A stretch of DNA of 8,859 nucleotides from Patescibacteria group bacterium (GTDB lineage: Bacteria > Patescibacteriota > Patescibacteriia > Patescibacteriales > GWC2-42-12): positions 1-8,859 of the forward strand of contig JAHJAP010000049.1 in assembly GCA_018813805.1 (NCBI GenBank). Reading direction: 5' to 3'. Position numbers and translations under genes: made by a program. How positions within the stretch are numbered: the stretch's first letter is position 1; the number at the start of each line of letters is the position of its first letter. This document shows, one piece after another, positions 1 through 6,170 of this stretch. A model generated the notes under the pieces. The model worked only from the letters and a program-made list of their open reading frames with translations. It had not been told where the DNA came from and ran no database searches.

Positions 1-714
1 AAAAATTAAGTAATATTTTTTTATTTTTTTATTTTGTTCAAGAATAAAAGAATAAACAAGCAATGTTAAAATAATTATTAAAAAGTAAGAAAAAGCATTT
101 GGATGGGCAAAGCTGCCATAAATTCTAAGAAAGCCAGCGTCATCCCTAAGTCCAGTGTTTTTTAAAATTTGCCAAAAACCTAGAAGACTTGGAATAATAG
201 CTGAAATAAAAAAGGTTTTTTGAATAAGCGGAAAAGATTTTTTTGATTTAATTAAATTAAAAGTTAAAAAATAGATTGCAAAAAAACTGGCTATTCTTAT
301 CCATTCTTTTAAAGATAAAAACTGGTATCCACTATAAAAAATACTTATTAGAGAGATTATTAAAAATAAAATGATTGGGAGTGAATTAGATATTTTTAAA
401 ATATTTGTTTTTTTTACAATTATCCAGTAAAATACAAAAATAAGGATAAAGACTCCAAAAAGCGCCCCAAAGTTTAAAGAAAAAAGATCTCTAATAGTAA
501 AGACTTCCCAATCCCTGAAATAATCCAGATTTATTCTTAGGATAATTAGAAAAAATAAACCAATTTGAGGATTAAAAATAAATACAAGAATTACAAGAAA
601 TAAAAGCAGTAAACCAAGGCTGGTTAAAATTTCATTTGAAAAAAAAATTGAAAATATAAATACTAAAAGAAAAAAAGATAAAAAAAGAATTTTGGGAAGT
701 TTGTAATTTTGCAT
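1..714 (-). CDS. O-antigen ligase/polymerase-like membrane protein (Wzy/WaaL superfamily), 3' part cut off by window edge
   Basis: The minus frame is open from an ATG at 714-712 to the window edge, giving 238 residues with no stop, so the C-terminus lies outside. The protein is almost entirely hydrophobic, with about seven membrane segments (roughly residues 9-26, 28-47, 50-60, 82-100, 112-127, 139-155, 162-182 and the start of another at 207-224; the short third one is doubtful). The motif RIYGSFAHPNAFSYFL, with H204-P205-N206, matches the loop conserved in O-antigen ligase family proteins (G-x-F-x-HPN). Family members are usually 400-450 residues and polymerise or ligate lipid-linked surface glycans at the outer face of the membrane. 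Known members differ in reaction, so polymerase versus ligase cannot be decided. In-frame codons extend 16 triplets upstream of the ATG to a TGA but offer no standard start, and those codons lie in the repeat at 727-748. The gene is divergent from a GT4 glycosyltransferase, which fits a polysaccharide locus. Confidence 0.82.
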   Translation of the reverse strand, partial: MQNYKLPKILFLSFFLLVFIFSIFFSNEILTSLGLLLLFLVILVFIFNPQIGLFFLIILRINLDYFRDWEVFTIRDLFSLNFGALFGVFILIFVFYWIIVKKTNILKISNSLPIILFLIISLISIFYSGYQFLSLKEWIRIASFFAIYFLTFNLIKSKKSFPLIQKTFFISAIIPSLLGFWQILKNTGLRDDAGFLRIYGSFAHPNAFSYFLIIILTLLVYSFILEQNKKIKKYYLIF

Positions 715-726
715 ATTTATTATTAC

Positions 727-748
727 GGGTCTGTCGCCAAATACTCTT
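727..748 (-). repeat. dispersed repeat core, copy 1 (inverted relative to copies 2 and 3)
   Basis: The core GGTCTGTCGCC followed by an AATACTCTT-type tail reads on the plus strand here. Over 22 positions it matches the reverse complement of copy 3 (1962-1983) with one mismatch at 739. A small palindrome follows directly: TACTC at 742-746 pairs with GAGTA at 751-755 around a 4-nt loop. The copy lies 12 bp upstream of the start of the O-antigen ligase-like gene. Confidence 0.75.
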
Positions 749-869
749 TCGAGTAGAAAATTTCAAATTTTTAAGAAATTTTTTTAAAAAGTTTTGAGGG
801 AATATGGTTATATTAGCGAAAAAGTTTTTGATAAAATTTACAAAAATTTGGAATTTTATACAGAATACG

Positions 870-886
870 GTATTCGGCGACAGACC
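870..886 (+). repeat. dispersed repeat core, copy 2
   Basis: GTATTCGGCGACAGACC is identical over 17 nt to copy 3 at 1966-1982 and, inverted, nearly identical to copy 1. It overlaps a perfect 13-bp palindrome, GAATAC-G-GTATTC, at 863-875. The copy ends 18 bp before the ATG of the glycosyltransferase gene, so it probably lies in that gene's promoter or leader. Confidence 0.75.
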
Positions 887-904
887 AATAATATATTTTA
901 AATT

Positions 905-1987
905 ATGAAAGTTGCTTTAGTTTCCTTGGGGCCAAAAGGAGGGGCTGTTCATTATGTTTTTTCTCTAGCCAATGCCTTAGTAAAATATTCAGAGGTTATA
1001 ATTATAACAGCTGACTATGTTGATGAAACTTATTTTAGTCCCAAAATAAAAATTATAAAAGTTAAAACAGGTAAAAATCGAAAGGGAGTATTGCTTAATT
1101 CTTTTAATATTTTTAATTTTTATAAAATTTGGAAAATATTTTCTAATATAAATGTTGATATTGTTCATTTTGCTTCTCAGCATCCATGGAATTTTATTGT
1201 TAGTTTTTTTGTAAAACAGCCAATTGCTTATACTTTGCATGATCCAAAAACGCATTTAGGGGAAAATCCTTTAGTAGCTTTTTTTTATTATTTGATGATT
1301 TTAAGGGCTAACAAAATTTTTGTTCATAGTAAAATTTATTTAAAAAAGATGCTTGAAAGAAATTTTTATTCAAAAAGAGTTCATTATATTCCGCACGGAG
1401 TACTTTCTTTTTTTTCTGAATGGCAAAATAAAGACATAAAAGAAGAATTATCAGTTTTGTTTTTTGGTCGTATTGAAAAGTACAAAGGCATAAAGTATTT
1501 GCTCCAAGCGTTTTATTTGGTTCAAAAAAAGATTCCAATTGTTAAATTAATTATTGCCGGGGAAGGAAAATTAGATTCTTATAAAAAACTTATAAATAGT
1601 ATTTCAAATATTCAAATTTTAAATTATTTTATTCCAGATTCAGGCGTGGCTAAACTCTTTCAAAAAGCAAAAGTGGTTGTACTTCCATATATAGAGGCTA
1701 CTCAATCTGGAGTGCCATTTATTGCTTATACATTCAAAAAACCAGCTATTGTTACTGCCACTGGTGGGTTGCCTGAATTAGTAGATGATGGAGAAACTGG
1801 ATATATTGTAAAACCAGCTGATAGTGTAGGTTTGGCTCAGGCTATAATTAAAATTTTAAAAAACGAAAAAAATCGTAAAAAAATGGGCCAGAAAGGTTTT
1901 GAAAAAATGTCTAAAGAATTTTCTTGGGATAAAATCGCTTTAAAAACAATTGAAATATATAAAGAGTATTCGGCGACAGACCCATAA
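905..1987 (+). CDS. GT4-family (GT-B fold) glycosyltransferase
   Basis: The protein has 360 residues, the usual length for GT4 enzymes, which transfer a sugar from a nucleotide-sugar donor to a lipid- or glycan-linked acceptor at the cytoplasmic face of the membrane. The N-terminal half starts with a Rossmann strand and glycine loop (MKVALVSLGPKGGAVHY), followed by HFASQHP near residue 88 and YTLHDPKTH near 110. The C-terminal donor-binding half shows LFFGRIEKYKGIKYLL near 185, LIIAGEG, then PYIEATQSGVPFIAY with E264 at the first position of the GT4 E-x7-E motif. The second position is F, as in the 'ATQSGV' subgroup. GGLPELVDDGETGYIV follows. The start is chosen because the Rossmann strand begins at once. 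No Shine-Dalgarno is seen. The last residues (YSATDP) and the approach to the stop are encoded by the dispersed repeat, so the native C-terminus may have been replaced. The exact sugar is not predictable. It probably acts with the divergent O-antigen ligase-like protein. Confidence 0.9.
   Translation: MKVALVSLGPKGGAVHYVFSLANALVKYSEVIIITADYVDETYFSPKIKIIKVKTGKNRKGVLLNSFNIFNFYKIWKIFSNINVDIVHFASQHPWNFIVSFFVKQPIAYTLHDPKTHLGENPLVAFFYYLMILRANKIFVHSKIYLKKMLERNFYSKRVHYIPHGVLSFFSEWQNKDIKEELSVLFFGRIEKYKGIKYLLQAFYLVQKKIPIVKLIIAGEGKLDSYKKLINSISNIQILNYFIPDSGVAKLFQKAKVVVLPYIEATQSGVPFIAYTFKKPAIVTATGGLPELVDDGETGYIVKPADSVGLAQAIIKILKNEKNRKKMGQKGFEKMSKEFSWDKIALKTIEIYKEYSATDP
1962..1983 (+). repeat. dispersed repeat core, copy 3, inside the 3' end of the glycosyltransferase gene
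   Basis: This copy is in direct orientation to copy 2 (17 identical nt at 1966-1982) and inverted relative to copy 1 (21 of 22 nt). It lies in frame within the glycosyltransferase gene and encodes its terminal YSATDP, with the stop just after it. Copies 1 and 3 thus form a 22-bp inverted pair around a unit of about 1.26 kb. Copies 2 and 3 form a direct pair around the glycosyltransferase coding sequence. Confidence 0.75.
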
Positions 1988-2054
1988 AGATTGTCTATTT
2001 TAAGTTTATCACAAAGATTATATATTAGTCCATGCCATGAACTTTTTCCCTTAC

Positions 2055-2104
2055 TTATTTTACCATATTTCATTGCCAAGAAGGAATGAAATATGGTAAA
2101 ATAA
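2055..2104. terminator. perfect 20-bp-arm hairpin; possible terminator or operator
   Basis: The arm at 2055-2074 is exactly complementary to 2085-2104, with a 10-nt loop (GCCAAGAAGG). The stem is AT-rich, with only a few G-C pairs around the CCAT/ATGG step, and neither side has the uninterrupted T-run of a textbook intrinsic terminator. It lies 67 bp after the glycosyltransferase stop and 25 bp before the next ATG. It could end glycosyltransferase transcription, or act as a protein-binding palindrome ahead of the downstream operon. The structure itself is certain, but its function is inference. Confidence 0.5.
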
Positions 2105-2129
2105 ATTTATTATAAAGTTTTTAAAACTT

Positions 2130-3617
2130 ATGGATATTGTAATTAATTTACAACCAATAAAGGAATTTCTTTTTCTACCTGAAGATGAAATGCTGTTAAA
2201 ATTGTTTTTAACAATAGGTTGGTTGCCTATTGCTATCACTTTTATTTGGGGAACAATTATAGTTTGGAGGTACCATATTAGAGATAAATGGGCTGCGACT
2301 CAAAAATTTATATTATTAGCAATAGACATACCACGCGGCAATATGCAATCGCCAAAAGCTGTTGAAAATATGTTTTCTTATTTAGCTGGTATGCATGGAA
2401 CTTTTAATTATCACGAAACTTGGTGGAAAGGTGAATTTCAATTAACTAGCAGTATGGAAATAGTTAGTATTGATGGGTATATTCAATATTTAATTAGAAC
2501 TCCTGAAAAATTTCGAGAATTAGCAGAAACAGCCATATATTCTCAATATCCTGATGCTGAAATAACAGAAGTTGATGATTATACTACTTCTTATCCAACA
2601 CATTTTCCTGATGAACAATATGATATTTATGGATGTGAATTTGTTTTAGTAAAAGACAATGCTTTACCAATTAAAACTTATGAAAACTTTGAACATACTT
2701 TTGGAAAACCAGAGCTTCAATATAAAGATTCTATGGCAACTTTGATGGATTTGATGAGTAGTTTAAAAAAAGGCGAGCAAATTTGGTATCAAATAATTTT
2801 AATTCCAATGGATTTTAAGTGGTGCGATACAGGAGAGGATATTATTAGTAAGATTATTGGTGAAAAAATTATATCTAAAAAAAATATTATTGATAAAATA
2901 GGCGAAATTTTTGTTGATTTGCTTTATAATTTTAGTGAGTTAATTTTTAGTTCAGGGGAAGACATTAAAGAAAAAAAAGAAGAAAAAGAACAATTTAAAA
3001 TGATGAATTTAAAGCCTAGACAGAAAAAACAAGTTGAAGCAATTCAAGAAAAGATTGGTAAGCTGTGTTTTGAAATTAAAATTAGGTTTATTTATTTAGC
3101 TAAAAAAGAAATTATGAATAAATCCAAGGCAGTTAATGGTTTTGTTGGTTTTATGAAACAATTTCAAGCTAGTGATTTAAATGCTTTTAAGCCTGATGTT
3201 GGTCCTCATGGTACAGCTACTAAAGGAGGTTATCCGCTTTTTTTTGAAAAAAGGATTAATAAGAGAAAAATAAAAATTATGCGTAATTATAAAGAAAGAG
3301 AAGATACGGGAGGCAGAACGCCAATGGTTTTAAATATTGAAGAGCTGGCTACTATTTGGCATTTTCCAATAGAAACAGTTGTTAAAGCGCCATTAATTCA
3401 AAAAGCAACTAGTCGTAAAATTGAACCGCCGATTAGTTTGCCATTTGTAACAAAAGCTATTGCTGAAGAAAATATTTTTGAAAATAAAAACACAATTAAT
3501 GATATTAATGATATTTTTTTAGAAAAAATTGAACTATTAAAAGCAGACAAGAATGAAACGCAAGAGAAAACTAACGCGCCAACTAATTTGCCTCCAGAAA
3601 ATTTACCATTTGTTTAA
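2130..3617 (+). CDS. membrane-anchored partner of a type IV coupling-type ATPase (DUF8128-like)
   Basis: The protein has 495 residues. One membrane segment is seen near residues 24-46 (LFLTIGWLPIAITFIWGTIIVW), followed by a long cytoplasmic domain. After it comes IDIPRGNMQSPKAVENMFSYL, of the type found before DUF87/VirB4-like ATPase domains in Candidate Phyla Radiation proteins. A charged, probably coiled-coil stretch lies at about 277-310. Near the end, EELATIWHFP (residues 404-413) and a downstream KIEPPISLP resemble the segment that in single-chain relatives directly precedes the ATPase core. The last 40 residues are low in complexity and rich in N, E and P. The ATPase gene follows after 43 bp. 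I infer that the two products form one split coupling or translocation protein, this one giving the membrane anchor and N-terminal domain. The DUF8128 name is from memory and needs a profile search. The role is therefore moderately supported. Confidence 0.65.
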   Translation: MDIVINLQPIKEFLFLPEDEMLLKLFLTIGWLPIAITFIWGTIIVWRYHIRDKWAATQKFILLAIDIPRGNMQSPKAVENMFSYLAGMHGTFNYHETWWKGEFQLTSSMEIVSIDGYIQYLIRTPEKFRELAETAIYSQYPDAEITEVDDYTTSYPTHFPDEQYDIYGCEFVLVKDNALPIKTYENFEHTFGKPELQYKDSMATLMDLMSSLKKGEQIWYQIILIPMDFKWCDTGEDIISKIIGEKIISKKNIIDKIGEIFVDLLYNFSELIFSSGEDIKEKKEEKEQFKMMNLKPRQKKQVEAIQEKIGKLCFEIKIRFIYLAKKEIMNKSKAVNGFVGFMKQFQASDLNAFKPDVGPHGTATKGGYPLFFEKRINKRKIKIMRNYKEREDTGGRTPMVLNIEELATIWHFPIETVVKAPLIQKATSRKIEPPISLPFVTKAIAEENIFENKNTINDINDIFLEKIELLKADKNETQEKTNAPTNLPPENLPFV

Positions 3618-3660
3618 AATATAAATAAAGTTCATAATTTTTAATTTTAATTCATGCATT

Positions 3661-5445
3661 ATGAGTAATAATAATGATCAAATAACGGTTTTCGCGGAAA
3701 CTAATTTTCGCAATAATTTTCGCAAATTTGGTATTAAAGTTGATGATCGTCGCCGTCATATGTATTTAATAGGCAAAACAGGTATGGGCAAATCAACTGT
3801 TTTGGAAAATATGATAATTAATGATATTAGAGCTGGCAAAGGCGTGGCAGTGGTTGATCCTCATGGCGATTTAGCTGAAAAAATAATTAATTATATTCCA
3901 CCAAACAGAGTTAATGACGTTATTTATTTTAATCCAGCTGATATTGATTATCCAATTGCTTTTAATGTTGTAGAGCAAGTTGAGCCTCATTTAAGACATT
4001 TAGTTGCTTCTGGTTTAATTGGTGTTTTTCAAAAACTTTGGGCTGATTCATGGGGACCACGATTAGAGTATATTTTGCGCAATGCGATTTTAGCTATTTT
4101 AGATTATCCTGACTCAACACTTTTGGGTATTACTAGAATGTTATCAGATAAAGTTTTTCGTAAAAAAGTTATTGATAAAATACAAAATCCTGTTGTTAAA
4201 GCTTTTTGGGTTAATGAGTTTGCTGGTTATGCAAGTAATTTTGCCTCTGAAGCTGTTTCACCAATTCAAAATAAAGTCGGACAGTTTCTTTCCAGCTCTT
4301 TAATTAGAAATATTGTTGGTCAAGCTAAATCAACTATTAATTTAAGGGAAATAATGGATCAAGGGAAAATTTTAATTTTAAATTTAAGCAAAGGCCGTAT
4401 TGGCGAAGATAATTCTTCCTTGCTTGGCTCTATGATAATTACCAAAATACAATTAGCAGTAATGAGTCGTGTTGATATTTTAGAAAATCAACGTCAGGAT
4501 TTTTATTTATATATTGATGAATTTCAAAATTTTACTACTAATAGTTTTGCTAATATTTTATCAGAAGCCAGAAAATATCGTCTTAATTTGATTATGGCGC
4601 ATCAATATATTGAACAATTAGGTGAAACAGTTAAGCCTGCTGTTTTTGGTAATGTTGGCACAATGATAGTTTTTCGTGTTGGAGCTATTGATGCCGAGGA
4701 GTTGGTTAAAGAATTTACTCCAGTATTTGTTGAAGAAGATTTGGTTAATTTGCCAAAATTTGAATTTTGTATAAAATTAATGATTGATGGAATTGCTTCT
4801 GATCCATTTTCAGCTAGAGGATTACCGCCATTTAGCGATGAAGAAAAAACTAACAACAAAGAAATAGTTATTAAGGTTTCACGCGAAAGATATGCAAAAA
4901 ATAAAGACATTGTAGAAGAGAAAATTTCTCGCTGGCATTCTAATGATGAAAACATATTACCAAAAGAAACTCAAAAAATAATGGAAAAAAGTTGTATTAT
5001 TAAGCCATTAACAATTAAAAAAGAATTTGAACAACAGTCAAGAAATCAACAAAATATTTTAGAAAAAAATGAAAAAACAATTATCGCGTCTCCTATTTTT
5101 GCGCCACCTAAAGATGAAGGTATTTATAAATTTAAAGCTATTTGCAGCCGTTGTAATAATCCAACTAATGTTTCTTTTAAACCAGATGGTATTAGGCCAG
5201 TATTTTGTAAAGAATGTTTAGCTATAATACGTAAGGAAAAACAACAAAACACTGAAGCAAAAATTATTGATAAAAAACAAGAATTATTTAAATTTAGTGA
5301 AAATGAATTAAAGGAAAATAATAATATTCAAAAGCAGGAGTTAAGTTTAAAGGAAATATTGCCCAATAAGCCTATTAGTTTTTCTAATCCAAAAAATAAT
5401 GGAGAACAAGATTTATCTGAAAACAAAGAAGTAATAATAGAATAA
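3661..5445 (+). CDS. TraG/VirD4/HerA-like type IV secretion coupling ATPase with C-terminal zinc ribbon
   Basis: The protein has 594 residues and a P-loop ATPase core of the TraG/VirD4/DUF87 class, which drives DNA or protein translocation through membrane channels as a hexamer. Walker A is GKTGMGKS at residues 38-45. VAVVDPHGDL follows about 25 residues later, as is typical of this class. Walker B is YIDEFQNF, with D286-E287. A likely sensor, MAHQYIEQL, follows near 315. RGLPPF near 390 closes the core. There is no membrane segment, unlike VirD4, but the gene just upstream encodes one. The tail (about 400-594) is charged and low in complexity except for a zinc ribbon: C495-x2-C498 and C516-x2-C519, with FKPDGIRPVFC between, similar to the zf_Tbcl_2 type common in these bacteria. 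No relaxase or VirB4/VirB6-like gene is nearby, so the transported substrate is unknown. The ATPase assignment is firm; the system is not. Confidence 0.88.
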   Translation: MSNNNDQITVFAETNFRNNFRKFGIKVDDRRRHMYLIGKTGMGKSTVLENMIINDIRAGKGVAVVDPHGDLAEKIINYIPPNRVNDVIYFNPADIDYPIAFNVVEQVEPHLRHLVASGLIGVFQKLWADSWGPRLEYILRNAILAILDYPDSTLLGITRMLSDKVFRKKVIDKIQNPVVKAFWVNEFAGYASNFASEAVSPIQNKVGQFLSSSLIRNIVGQAKSTINLREIMDQGKILILNLSKGRIGEDNSSLLGSMIITKIQLAVMSRVDILENQRQDFYLYIDEFQNFTTNSFANILSEARKYRLNLIMAHQYIEQLGETVKPAVFGNVGTMIVFRVGAIDAEELVKEFTPVFVEEDLVNLPKFEFCIKLMIDGIASDPFSARGLPPFSDEEKTNNKEIVIKVSRERYAKNKDIVEEKISRWHSNDENILPKETQKIMEKSCIIKPLTIKKEFEQQSRNQQNILEKNEKTIIASPIFAPPKDEGIYKFKAICSRCNNPTNVSFKPDGIRPVFCKECLAIIRKEKQQNTEAKIIDKKQELFKFSENELKENNNIQKQELSLKEILPNKPISFSNPKNNGEQDLSENKEVIIE

Positions 5446-5457
5446 TTTAAAAAAATT

Positions 5458-6159
5458 ATGATAGATATTTTATACGCCAAATATCAGTGGTTAAATCAAT
5501 TTTCTGTTAATGATTATAAATTATTAACAGTTTTTTGGAATATTTTTTTGGCATTTATTCCTGCTGTTATAGTTGCTTATATTAATGATTATTGGGATAA
5601 TATTAAATTTATTAAATTGTATCATAAATTTTTTGTTATAGTATTAATGTTTGTTTGGCTAATTTTTGCTCCTAATTCAATTTATATTATTACCGATATT
5701 AGGCATTTGTTGGATTATTGTCCAATTGATTCGCCAAAACGTGTTTGTGTTGTTAATGCGTGGATGATCCCTTGGTTTTTTCTCTATGCTAGCTTGGGTT
5801 GGATATTTTTTGTTTATCTTTTGCGTCAAATGTCAAATTTAATTAAAAAAATATTTAATCAAACAATAGCAAAATTAATTATAATCGCCGCAATGCCATT
5901 TATTTCTTTAGGCGTTTTGCTTGGCTTGATAAACCGTTGGAATAGTTGGGATATTTTTTTTAATCCATTGCAAATAATAAATAGTGGTTTAGTTTATTTT
6001 CAAGATTTTCGTTATTTTAATAATTGGCTTAGTTTTACAGTATGTTTATATATTTTATATTTTTTAGGCAAAAATTTATTTATTAAATCCGTTGTTGAAA
6101 GTCATATTTGGTCTAAATTTTCAAATTTTTGTAAATTTTTTCAAAAACTTTTTCGTTAA
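5458..6159 (+). CDS. DUF1361 family multi-pass membrane protein
   Basis: The protein has 233 residues and about five membrane segments (roughly 25-43, 57-78, 105-125, 138-158 and 187-206). Two signatures identify the family. One is FAPNSIYIITDIRHL at residues 70-84, the 'PNapYliTDl.HL' motif of DUF1361. The other is GLINRWNSWDIFFNP at 156-170, the 'GR..R.NSWD' motif; here the usual GR is GL and the R is at 160. The biochemical function of DUF1361 is not known to me. The gene starts 12 bp after the ATPase stop and ends 11 bp before the GT2 gene, so co-transcription is very likely. Its place between a membrane-translocation ATPase and a membrane glycosyltransferase suggests an envelope role, but that is inference. 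Confidence 0.8.
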   Translation: MIDILYAKYQWLNQFSVNDYKLLTVFWNIFLAFIPAVIVAYINDYWDNIKFIKLYHKFFVIVLMFVWLIFAPNSIYIITDIRHLLDYCPIDSPKRVCVVNAWMIPWFFLYASLGWIFFVYLLRQMSNLIKKIFNQTIAKLIIIAAMPFISLGVLLGLINRWNSWDIFFNPLQIINSGLVYFQDFRYFNNWLSFTVCLYILYFLGKNLFIKSVVESHIWSKFSNFCKFFQKLFR

Positions 6160-6170
6160 TTATAATTTGT

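Larger units (their letters stand above)
721..893. repeat. imperfect inverted-repeat element filling the divergent intergenic region (MITE/REPIN-like)
   Basis: The sequence from 721 inward and the reverse complement from 893 inward align over about 55 nt at roughly 75% identity (by eye). The best part is GGTCTGTCGCC, identical in both arms, and a second good block is CAAATTTTT. About 60 nt of AT-rich sequence separates the arms, and no ORF is present. The element occupies nearly all of the space between two divergent genes, so their promoters must lie within it or overlap it. Its outer cores are much richer in G and C than the surroundings. The form resembles a miniature inverted-repeat element or a pair of inverted REP sequences. 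No transposase is visible in the window. Confidence 0.7.

Noticed and set aside
989..1538. Two minus-strand frames opposite the GT4 gene
   Set aside because: The plus-strand frame has clear GT4 motifs throughout, and the antisense frames are isoleucine/asparagine-rich shadows.
2115..2129. Palindrome AAGTTTT-T-AAAACTT directly before the ATG at 2130
   Set aside because: It has no usable loop and is made almost entirely of A and T, so it is expected often by chance here.
4602..4955. Minus-strand open frame of 117 codons inside the ATPase gene
   Set aside because: It lies wholly opposite a well-supported ATPase core, has no recognisable motif, and its serine- and leucine-rich composition is what the antisense of this AT-rich gene gives.
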